A stretch of 64,000 bases of DNA, from the NCBI GenBank assembly GCA_910584095.1, contig CAJTYU010000014.1, positions 1-64,000 on the forward strand. The letters run 5' to 3'. This document shows positions 46,052 to 53,614 of the stretch, one piece after another. Position 1 is the stretch's first letter; the number at the start of each line of letters is the position of its first letter. Below the pieces are notes generated by a model. That model saw nothing but the letters and a program-made list of their open reading frames with translations. It ran no database searches and was not told the origin of the DNA. The position numbers were made by a program, and so were the translations under genes. The DNA is from an uncultured Dorea sp. GTDB taxonomy: Bacteria; Bacillota; Clostridia; Lachnospirales; Lachnospiraceae.

Positions 46052-46234
46052 AAATGGCCGCCAATTAGATATTTTTTGACCTCGAATCAATATAAACAGT
46101 ATCAAAAAGACCCGGACGAAAATTTTTACATTACAACATGAAACAAAAAATTCATGGTTAGGTACATGATTTAATTCGTTAATAATATCCTCAATGTACA
46201 AATGAATACACGGCCGAGAAAAAATCAATTTATT

Positions 46235-46522
46235 TTACCAGCTTTGTAACATAGTTTTCCAATCTTTTATATACTCATATTTTTCACAAAATCGTTTGAT
46301 TATTTCATTATCCTTACTCTTTATAATAGTCATCGTACTATCCCATGCTATAATCTCAATATTTGCAAGTGGATGCTGCAATTCAATTTCTTCCGCCCAT
46401 ATACTGGTATTTCCCTCGCATAATGGTATTTTACATGATATCGCCCGTTCTTTTGAAATGTCCTTAGTAAATCCCGACAACGCTCCCCGTATCCATTGAA
46501 AAAAGACAATATGTTGAGCCAT
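46235..46522 (-). pseudogene. C-terminal remnant of an unrecognised protein
   Basis: 95 residues read from an ATG at 46522 that lies at the end of a terminator T-run and has no ribosome site. This suggests a gene whose 5' part was lost. The sequence has a strand pair (LANIEIIAWDSTMTIIKSKDNEIIKRF) that looks like a real folded domain, perhaps of the DUF2691 kind, but I cannot confirm this. It precedes the lanthipeptide operon on the same strand. Confidence 0.4.
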
Positions 46523-46523
46523 T

Positions 46524-46561
46524 AAAAACAACTAAGGATAATTTATTATTATCCTTAGTTG
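46524..46561 (-). terminator. strong hairpin terminator
   Basis: CAACTAAGGATAAT and ATTATCCTTAGTTG form a perfect 14-bp stem with a 5-base loop. On the minus strand a run of five T follows. It isolates the lanthipeptide operon from anything upstream. Confidence 0.8.
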
Positions 46562-46974
46562 AAGAATCAACCTATTACAAAATCTTTTTCAATACTCTAT
46601 CCACGATTTATTCTTATTGGGGCTTTAAATGCCCTTCACTCTATAGCTATTATATCGAATACTATAACTTTATTGCAAATCACCCACAACATAACGAGTC
46701 ATATATGCATCATATATGGAATCCTGATTAATTTTTTCCCAAAAAAACGATAGCTTTTCTTATCTCAATTGTCTTATATATAGAAGCACCAAAAACCAGA
46801 CTATTGATTAAAAGCAGAAGTCCGTTTTACTTGTTTAATATCCAAATATACCTATTGACTCTATTTATTCCCTTTGTTAATCTTCCGGTTTATCTATATC
46901 CCTTACCCGCAATTCGCAAAGAAGTTCTCGCCCGTCCCTTTTATATATGGACAAATTTCTGCGCTAATCGTTAA
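46562..46974 (+). pseudogene. frameshifted remnant of a small membrane protein
   Basis: An open frame from about 46559 encodes hydrophobic stretches (FILIGALNALHSIAIIS, ICIIYGILINFF) and stops at 46753 after a run of seven A. In the next frame the sequence goes on with TIAFLISIVLYIEAPKTRLL, then YLLTLFIPFVNLPVYLYPL, to a TAA at 46974. One base change in the A run would join them into about 140 residues. The region is AT-rich with no ribosome site I trust, so it could also be chance. No function assigned. Confidence 0.3.
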
Positions 46975-47015
46975 TACTAAATCTATTTACATCCTGAAGC
47001 AGCGCTTCTTCCTCG

Positions 47016-47367
47016 TTAATATACAGTCGATACGTATTTTTTCATATCCCCTCTGCTTCCTTCCCACAAAGCTTTTTCCCACAATGGTAAAGGTATTCCC
47101 CACTTTTCCGGTACTTTTTCTAAAATATTATCTACAATCCTTGATATCGGCATAAACTGTAGTCTGGGATTCCACCCTCTAATCAGTCTGCGGATATTTG
47201 CCTTGCTCAACTGTACCTTTGGATAACTCTTTTTTCAAAGTATCCTTCTCTGTAACGTATATCCCCAGCTTTTTCATGATAAATTCCATCATGAATTCTA
47301 TCTCTTCATAAGGATAGCCCAATTCTAAATACTCATAAATATGATGGAAGCCTTTTCTATCTATCAA
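47016..47367 (-). pseudogene. frameshifted remnant of an unrecognised gene
   Basis: The frame 47179-47367 (YEYLELGYPYEEIEFMMEFI...EKDTLKKE) leaves frame after a run of six A. The other frame takes over as SYPKVQLSKANIRRL and continues RGWNPRLQFMPISRIVDNIL to a stop at 47016. Joined, they make about 110 residues of normal-looking helical protein. The beginning lacks a ribosome site, so the 5' end is probably missing too. Family not recognised. Confidence 0.4.
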
Positions 47368-47473
47368 AATAGATTATAGCATCTTTTATATAGAACTAAA
47401 AAATCTGGCTACGAATTATATATATTTAGACCGCGAACGCTGAAACTCTTCTAAATGAAAGCAAGACGGCCAT

Positions 47474-47509
47474 AAAAAACGGAACCCCGACAATTTGCGG
47501 CAGTTCCGT
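47474..47509 (-). terminator. terminator of the sugar ABC transporter operon
   Basis: On the minus strand ACGGAAC pairs with GTTCCGT, with an inner CCG/CGG pairing, followed by TTTTTTA. Confidence 0.8.
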
Positions 47510-47549
47510 TCTCTTCCATTCACTTATATTATTAACAATCCAACTACTC

Positions 47550-47717
47550 TCACTGATGCGTCTTATTATACGCAAACAGCATCGCCAAAAGCCCCAGAAG
47601 CCCCGCCATCATTTTCATCAGATGGGATACTCCAACTGTCCTCTGTCCAATTACGATTAGGGCGATGCATATCGCAAAAGCAATCAGCGCGATTAGTCTG
47701 ACCAGCCATTTATTCAT
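47550..47717 (-). CDS. small membrane protein (DUF6903-like) at the end of a sugar ABC operon
   Basis: 55 residues from the ATG at 47717 (AGGAGG ten bases upstream). Two hydrophobic helices (LVRLIALIAFAICIALIVIG and LMKMMAGLLGLLAMLFAY) joined by a short loop. Such small proteins are repeatedly found after the permease genes of galacto-N-biose/lacto-N-biose-type transporters in Lachnospiraceae. The call is by position and layout. Perhaps it stabilises the permease; no direct evidence. Confidence 0.65.
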   Translation of the reverse strand: MNKWLVRLIALIAFAICIALIVIGQRTVGVSHLMKMMAGLLGLLAMLFAYNKTHQ

Positions 47718-47747
47718 AACCCATTTCCCTCCTATCTGCCGCACTCG

Positions 47748-48617
47748 TTATCCTTTCAGTCCGCCTAAACTCATTCCTTCCGTCAGCTTCTTCTGTACGC
47801 AGATATACAAAATCAGCACCGGAAGCATTACAATTACCAGACCCGCATAGAGCCTTCCGTAATTTGCAGCCGCCTGCTGTGCCTGCATCAGGCGCATCAA
47901 GCCTACCGGCAGTGTCTGCTCTTCTCCTGTGAGCAGCGTCATGGATATGATATACTCATTCCAGAAGGAAAGGAAGTTAAACAGAATCACAGTAATAATA
48001 CTGGGCCTTGCCATAGGCATCATGACCTGTATCATGGTCCTCCAGTATCCGCAGCCGTCCACAAACGCTGCCTCCTCATAATCCTTCGGTATGGTTATAA
48101 AAAAGCCTGACAGCAGATAGATGGTAAAGGGCAGAGCCGTCGATGCGTACACCAGCGCCACAATAAACAAGTTGTTCAAAAAGAACCCTTTGCCGATCAC
48201 CTGATTCAGCCATCTGTCCCCATCAACGAACATCAGGAATATAGGAACTACAATATAGTTCACATTGATAAATAATCCGCCCATAAACATTACATTACAA
48301 AGCTTGCTGCCCGGAAACCGGTAGCGCGCCAGCACATACGCGGCCGGAAGGGCCAGCACCAGCAAAAGAAGAAGGGCCAGCGCCGTCACGATGACGGAAT
48401 TCATAAAATAATCGCCCATCCGCGCCTCTGCGAACGCGTCAATAAAGTTCTGGATATAAACACCCTTGGGCATCGCCCATGGATTGCCGTAAAACTCTGA
48501 ATTTTCCTTGATAGAAGCGAGAAATACCCAGCCGACCGGCACAACGATACTGACTGCCAGAGCCAGCAGCGCCACGTAAATAAACAATTTGTACAACCGT
48601 CTGCTTGTCTTGTCCAT
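47748..48617 (-). CDS. carbohydrate ABC transporter permease (MalG type)
   Basis: 289 residues with six helices. The EAA loop for contact with the ATPase is YEEAAFVDGCGYWRTMIQVMMPMARP. It is the second permease of the pair, starting 12 bases after the first. There is no ATPase gene here, so a shared MsmX-type ATPase is expected. The position next to a GH112 phosphorylase suggests galacto-N-biose or lacto-N-biose as the cargo. Confidence 0.92.
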   Translation of the reverse strand: MDKTSRRLYKLFIYVALLALAVSIVVPVGWVFLASIKENSEFYGNPWAMPKGVYIQNFIDAFAEARMGDYFMNSVIVTALALLLLLVLALPAAYVLARYRFPGSKLCNVMFMGGLFINVNYIVVPIFLMFVDGDRWLNQVIGKGFFLNNLFIVALVYASTALPFTIYLLSGFFITIPKDYEEAAFVDGCGYWRTMIQVMMPMARPSIITVILFNFLSFWNEYIISMTLLTGEEQTLPVGLMRLMQAQQAAANYGRLYAGLVIVMLPVLILYICVQKKLTEGMSLGGLKG

Positions 48618-48629
48618 ACTTTCTCCCTC

Positions 48630-49523
48630 CTAAAACTCCAGCGGTTCCCGCTTGGTCACAAAATTCACCAGTCCTGCAAGCCCAAAGGAGAACAGGAATA
48701 CTACAACGCCGATCGCCATACCGTATCCGTAAGAGGAATTAGTATACGCCTGTCCATACATATAGCTTAGGAACACCTCGCTGGCGCCGTCCGGCTTGCC
48801 GCTTGTCATAGCCTGAACAAACAGGAAGCTTAAGTTAATAGTACTAATAATGAAAAATGTCAGCGTGGTACGCACATTGGTCCAGATCAGAGGCAGCGTA
48901 ATATGGAAAAACTGATACATTCTCCCCGCGCCTTCCAAATTGGCCGACTCATACAAGCTCTCCGGCACCCCGGCCATACTTGCCATATACATGACCATAT
49001 AATACCCAATCGCCTGCCAAACCATCGCGATCACCAGGCTGTACACCACCAGCCGCTGATTACCGAGCCACAAAATAGGCGCTGCATCCTTCGCCCGGAA
49101 TATCGACAGGATACTATTAAGCAATCCTTGGTTCGGATCATAAATTGCCGAAAAGATCGCCGATATTACGACAACGGAAAGAATATTCGGTATATAGAAG
49201 ATAATCCGGAAAAAGTTCTGCCCCTTAATCTTCTCCCTTGACAGAATTGCTGCAAAAACCAGCGCAAACGCCATTGTGATAATGGTCACCAGTACGATCA
49301 GCAGAATCGAGTTCTGGAACGACCTGTAGAACTTATCATCCTGAAACAGAATCTTAAAATTATTCATCCCCACAAAAGTCTTATGATTCGAGAAACCGCC
49401 CCATTTATACAGAGACATTTTAAATACATTGACCGTGGGAATGAGCATAAAAATAATAAACAAAATGACGGAAGGCAGTATGCACACTGCGATAAAACCA
49501 TTTCTGCCCCGTTTACTCTTCAT
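48630..49523 (-). CDS. carbohydrate ABC transporter permease (MalF type)
   Basis: 297 residues from the ATG at 49523, which follows GGAGGGCGGAGA; the frame opens at 49577 without a ribosome site. Six helices, with the EAA loop LYESANLEGAGRMYQFFHITLPLI. It forms the channel with the MalG-type partner. It lies between the binding-protein and second permease genes in the usual order. Confidence 0.92.
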   Translation of the reverse strand: MKSKRGRNGFIAVCILPSVILFIIFMLIPTVNVFKMSLYKWGGFSNHKTFVGMNNFKILFQDDKFYRSFQNSILLIVLVTIITMAFALVFAAILSREKIKGQNFFRIIFYIPNILSVVVISAIFSAIYDPNQGLLNSILSIFRAKDAAPILWLGNQRLVVYSLVIAMVWQAIGYYMVMYMASMAGVPESLYESANLEGAGRMYQFFHITLPLIWTNVRTTLTFFIISTINLSFLFVQAMTSGKPDGASEVFLSYMYGQAYTNSSYGYGMAIGVVVFLFSFGLAGLVNFVTKREPLEF

Positions 49524-49667
49524 TCTCCGCCCTCCTCTCAAAAATCCGGCGGGATACCCCTTCGTGCCGGACGGCAAAAGTACCCTCCGCGCACTCCCGC
49601 ATTGATTTTCCTGTAAGATAAGACAGGGGGACGTACAACTGTCCCCCCGCCCTGATGCTGTCTGTCA

Positions 49668-51011
49668 CTACATTGCGTCTCTTAACTTGTCACTTGCTTC
49701 TTCTACTCCGGCCTGCCATTCTTCTACAGTCTTGTCGCCGCTTACGATACTGTCAACAGCCTTGAAGAGAGAATCTGCCATAGATACGCCTTCTACCGGA
49801 TCCGTAGCTGCAAATCCACCCATTACTGCCACAGCCGCGTCATTATCATAAATCTGATAGTACAGTTTGTTCTCGTCACTCAGCTTCTCAGAGATTCCAT
49901 TGATCGGCTGGATTGCTCCCGCTTCTGCAAAAATCTCTGCCGCCTTATCTGAATACATAAATGCAACCCATTCCATTGCAAGATCTTGGTTCTTTGCCTC
50001 TGCCGGTACCCAGAGCTGCTCAAAGAATGTAAAGGATGACGGCTTCTCTCCTGCTGCTACTGCAGGAACCGCTGTAAAGCCCCACTCGAATCCCTCTGCT
50101 CTTGGAGCGTCTGCCATCTCGCCCGGAAGCCATGTTCCATTCGGGCAGAAAATCGCTTTATTGTCAAGAATCAGCTGCTGGTTCTTGGTGAAACCTTCGT
50201 CGTTGGCATTGCCGACTGTTGTTGGCTCTACATACTCAGCAAGCTTTCCGATCAGTTCAAATACTGCCGTCGCCTCCTCAGACTCCCAGATCCCATCCTC
50301 ATAGGTCATACACTTGTTATAGAAATCTGCTCCGCCTGACGACTCTAACAGCGCATAAGTAAATGCGTCAAAATAACCGGTAGTTGGATAAGTAAAGAGC
50401 GCGATTCCCTCTGCCTTCGCCTTGTCGCCAAGTTCCCACATCTCTTCCCATGTAGTTGGAACTTCCCACTTCTTATCCTCTAACAGTTTTGCATTATAGA
50501 ATAATCCGCATGGGCTGTAGAACATTGGAGCATAATAGGTCATGCCGTCATTATAAGGCATAGTTCCCAGTGTATCAAGGAAACCCGGAAGGATCTTATC
50601 CTTTACTGTTACGTCTTCACCTGGAACCGTCATATCCAGCACTTCATCCAGACATGCCAGCCCTTTTTCCTTTGTCAGCGTCTCGGTAAGGGCTGCGTCA
50701 CGTCCGGTCGCACAGTGTACAACATCCGGATAATCTCCGCTCTTCATAGCCGGAGTGATCTTATCCTCGATCTTCTTGTCTGTGGTAACCTCAACCGTAA
50801 CGCCCTCATGAGTCTCCTCAAAAGCAGCCGCAACCTTTGTCCACATATCTGCGCCGTATGCGCTCTCAAGAGCTGCAACCTTCAGAACCTGTCCGTCCCC
50901 GTCATCCCCGTCGTTTCCGTCCGTACTGCCGCCGCAGCCTGCCAGACAGGTCATTGTCATAGCAGCTACAAGTCCTGCCGCAAGCCATCTTTTCAACTTT
51001 TCCTTTTTCAT
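49668..51011 (-). CDS. sugar ABC transporter substrate-binding lipoprotein
   Basis: 447 residues. The signal peptide ends at a lipobox (CLAGCGG), so it is membrane-anchored outside the cell. It is a family 1 solute-binding protein, with EVTTDKKIEDKITPAMKSGDYPDVV in lobe 1 and EGFEWGFTAVPAVAAGEKPSS and FFEQLWVPAEAKN in lobe 2. It delivers an oligosaccharide to the permeases encoded next. A GNB/LNB-type ligand is likely from the nearby GH112 gene, but binding-site residues were not checked. Confidence 0.9.
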   Translation of the reverse strand: MKKEKLKRWLAAGLVAAMTMTCLAGCGGSTDGNDGDDGDGQVLKVAALESAYGADMWTKVAAAFEETHEGVTVEVTTDKKIEDKITPAMKSGDYPDVVHCATGRDAALTETLTKEKGLACLDEVLDMTVPGEDVTVKDKILPGFLDTLGTMPYNDGMTYYAPMFYSPCGLFYNAKLLEDKKWEVPTTWEEMWELGDKAKAEGIALFTYPTTGYFDAFTYALLESSGGADFYNKCMTYEDGIWESEEATAVFELIGKLAEYVEPTTVGNANDEGFTKNQQLILDNKAIFCPNGTWLPGEMADAPRAEGFEWGFTAVPAVAAGEKPSSFTFFEQLWVPAEAKNQDLAMEWVAFMYSDKAAEIFAEAGAIQPINGISEKLSDENKLYYQIYDNDAAVAVMGGFAATDPVEGVSMADSLFKAVDSIVSGDKTVEEWQAGVEEASDKLRDAM

Positions 51012-51159
51012 TTTTCTCCTCCTAATCTCTTTGACATTTCAAGTGACTGATTAATTTTATCATAACCTAAATCCTGATTAATTCCTATACGTATCTTGTT
51101 TACTTTTTTATAGATATTGCTTTTTTGTCTGCACATATTAACTATTTTACGCAAAATTA

Positions 51160-51188
51160 TTGTAACAATTTTCAATTTCAGGTATAAT
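51160..51188 (+). promoter_or_regulatory. promoter of the AraC regulator gene
   Basis: TTGTAA (51160-51165), 17 bases, TATAAT (51183-51188). It lies in the divergent gap shared with the binding-protein gene. Confidence 0.75.
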
Positions 51189-51252
51189 AGACTTGTTTCT
51201 TTCGTATATTTTATACACCACCATCTCAATATTTAAATAGATTGGAGTTTAC

Positions 51253-52104
51253 ATGCCTTACCAGAGATATAAGCCGGACTTCCCAAAACCGGATTCCAGG
51301 CTGACGCGTTCCCTAAACACACAGTTACTTTATATAACCCACTCCTGCTATGATAAAAAATGGCAGAGTGTTATGCACGCCCATCCATTTACGGAGGTTT
51401 TCTTTGTAGTAAACGGAACCGGCAAATTCCAAGTAGAGGACAAAACCTTTTTTGTGGGAAAGGATGACCTGATCATTATTAATCCTAATATCATGCATAC
51501 TGAATTTAACCATGGCAAGGAAGCTTTGGAATATATTATCTTAGGGCTTGACGGCCTGCTGTTCCTGCACCCAGGGCAAGCGCAGAGCGACTACCGCATT
51601 TATAATCTCCCGGACCACCGCACGGAAATCCTGTTCTATCTGAAATCAATTCTTCAGGAGCTGCAGCACAAAAGAGATCATTATACGGAAGTCTGTCAGG
51701 ATCTTCTGGAGATCCTGCTGCTTCTGCTGATGCGGGACACAAAGTCTACGCTGGACTGCGCTTCTATTGACAAAGCCTCCAGAGAATGCCGTTTTATTGA
51801 ACAGTATCTGGATGAACATTTTACGGAAAATATTACCCTTGAGATGCTGAGCGGGCTGACCTATATGAATAAATATTATATGGTTCACGCTTTCAAAAAA
51901 TATAAGGGAATCTCTCCGATCAATTATTTGATCAGCCGCAGGCTGAACGAGGCCAGACATCTCCTTGAAACTACGGACTATCCCATTGCAAAGATTGCGC
52001 AGGCGGCTGGATTTTCCTCCCAGTCTTATTTCTCGCAGGTTTTCCGCAAGGAGCTGAACATTACGCCAGCACAGTACCGGAAGCGGATAGATAGGAGCGA
52101 TTAA
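51253..52104 (+). CDS. AraC-family transcriptional regulator of the sugar cluster
   Basis: 283 residues with the ATG at 51253 after TGGAG. An N-terminal cupin-like sensing domain (HAHPFTEVFFVVNGTGKFQV, LIIINPNIMHTEF) is followed by two C-terminal helix-turn-helix motifs (ITLEMLSGLTYMNKYYMVHAFK and YPIAKIAQAAGFSSQSYFSQVFRK). It is transcribed away from the ABC transporter genes and probably activates them when the sugar is present. Ligand unknown. Confidence 0.9.
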   Translation: MPYQRYKPDFPKPDSRLTRSLNTQLLYITHSCYDKKWQSVMHAHPFTEVFFVVNGTGKFQVEDKTFFVGKDDLIIINPNIMHTEFNHGKEALEYIILGLDGLLFLHPGQAQSDYRIYNLPDHRTEILFYLKSILQELQHKRDHYTEVCQDLLEILLLLLMRDTKSTLDCASIDKASRECRFIEQYLDEHFTENITLEMLSGLTYMNKYYMVHAFKKYKGISPINYLISRRLNEARHLLETTDYPIAKIAQAAGFSSQSYFSQVFRKELNITPAQYRKRIDRSD

Positions 52105-52354
52105 CAAATGAATATGCTCCCTTTGGGCAGAAAGGTAAAATAGCAATACCTACTGCTCATAAGGCAGCTGCGCATAAAACAGTATCAACCAACAAACTTT
52201 CGTGTCTGTATACCGCCTAATTCAAGGTTTTTTTACCTTCTACTGCGCAACATTACTGTGGCAGTTCATTTTATCCCAAAGATTGCAATAGATATTCGTA
52301 TTGGAATATGCTATACTTGTTGGGTAAAGTGGAGTATATTCCGGAGGTGATTTC

Positions 52355-52802
52355 ATGTCGGATTGTATTATGAAGATAATCCCCAAAGACCCATTTTATA
52401 AAGTTTCTGATTTGACACTACAGTCGGCCAAATCTTTTCTCAAAACGCAGATACGTTGTGATTTTATTGAAGTGGAATCCAATGAAACACCAGTATTTGT
52501 TGATTGTGGAGAAAATCTTGAAAGTATTTCTTGCCCGGAATGTAGTACAGAACTTAATTATGAGTGGTGGGGAGAAGCTATGGATAAAGCCGCTGTATGC
52601 GAATTTACATCACTTAAAACAGAAATGCCCTGTTGCAAAAGATTTATTTCCCTGAATGATTTAAACTACTATTTCCCTTGCGGATTTGCTTCCCTCTTGA
52701 TTAGCATTTTTAATCCCCCCACGACCTATTGATAATAAGATAATAAATATCATCGAAAACATACTTGGCACTAGTGTACGCATTGTTGAGGCACATATAT
52801 AA
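52355..52802 (+). pseudogene. hypothetical protein gene frameshifted in a C6 run
   Basis: The frame from the ATG at 52355 (GGAGG upstream) encodes 125 residues with cysteine pairs (ISCPECSTEL, MPCCKRF) and ends at 52732, soon after a run of six C near 52713-52718. If one C is removed, the frame continues PPRPIDNKIINIIENILGTS to VRIVEAHI and a TAA at 52800-52802. The added part reads like the natural end of the family. It resembles small zinc-ribbon-containing hypothetical proteins of Firmicutes. It may be a true pseudogene or a sequencing error in the homopolymer. Confidence 0.6.
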
Positions 52803-52894
52803 TTACACAGAGTGTAAAATAGGGCAACAGCGAGTTGCTTGTGTATCTTTGTATTCAATGGTAAAATGATAGAAAAACACGGAAGGATGTATCA

Positions 52895-53374
52895 ATGGAA
52901 ACAAAAGATGTGATTTTAGAGTTGCGAAAAGGTCTAAGTCTCTCACAAGATGAGTTCGCAAAAAAATTATTGATTACGAGACAAGCTGTTTCCCGTTGGG
53001 AAAATGGAGAAACCATACCAAATACTGATACATTGAAACTTATCGCTGAAACTTTTAATGTATCGATAGATTATTTATTAGGTCATCCCTCTGGACAGTG
53101 CCAAAGTTGCGGAATGGTTTTGATAAAAGATAGCGACAAAGGAACAGAAAGCGATGGGCGCAAATCAGAGGAATATTGTGCATTTTGTTACCAGCAAGGA
53201 AGATTTATTCAAGACCTTACAATAGAGGAATTGATTGAACATAATTTGCAAGATTTAGATAACTGGAACCAAGAAACTGGCTTACAGTTGACAAAGCAAG
53301 AGGCAAGAGCAGAGTTGCTTAAATTCTTGCCAACCTTAAAGCGCTGGCGGCAAAAAGAGAGTTCTAAAAATTGA
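52895..53374 (+). CDS. XRE-family regulator with C-terminal zinc ribbon
   Basis: 159 residues. The helix-turn-helix (LSQDEFAKKLLITRQAVSRWENGETIPNTDTL) occupies residues 14-48. A zinc-ribbon-like segment follows (CQSCGMVLIKDSD, EYCAFCYQQGRF), then a helical tail. This combination is a known Firmicute architecture (XRE plus putative zinc-ribbon domain) of unknown target. It has AAGGATG before the ATG at 52895. It is next to the frameshifted zinc-ribbon hypothetical gene. Confidence 0.85.
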   Translation: METKDVILELRKGLSLSQDEFAKKLLITRQAVSRWENGETIPNTDTLKLIAETFNVSIDYLLGHPSGQCQSCGMVLIKDSDKGTESDGRKSEEYCAFCYQQGRFIQDLTIEELIEHNLQDLDNWNQETGLQLTKQEARAELLKFLPTLKRWRQKESSKN

Positions 53375-53502
53375 TATAGCTAAATCATTTCTTCGCTGAA
53401 ATGGCAGCATAAAAAAACTGCTGTTTTTAAAAAACATGAGACGCGGTATAATTGTACTTTTGTGGATCCATAAACGTGATTACCCTCCCTATAAATAAAA
53501 AT

Positions 53503-53547
53503 CCCCCACAGAATATGCCAGTGCTAAACGGCATTATTTCCGTAGGG
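53503..53547 (-). terminator. terminator of the GH112 gene
   Basis: On the minus strand a bulged stem (CCCTACGGAAATAATGCC with GGCATATTCTGTGGGG) is followed by TTTTTATTTAT. Confidence 0.7.
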
Positions 53548-53614
53548 TATCTCTATTCTACAGTCTCCTTTTTCTTCCTATCCGCATAAAAACCTGCTTT
53601 AAAGAGCCTCTTTC

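Noticed and set aside
46162..46199. GTACAT/ATGTAC inverted repeat as a LytTR operator
   Set aside because: Only 6 bases, widely spaced; LytTR proteins use direct repeats. Kept only as a weak note.
45923..46228. 101-codon open frame on the minus strand upstream of the LytTR regulator
   Set aside because: Overlaps the promoter and regulator start, has no ribosome site and no recognisable fold.
46874..47155. 93-codon open frame on the plus strand
   Set aside because: AT-rich, no ribosome site, antisense to a more coherent frameshifted relic.
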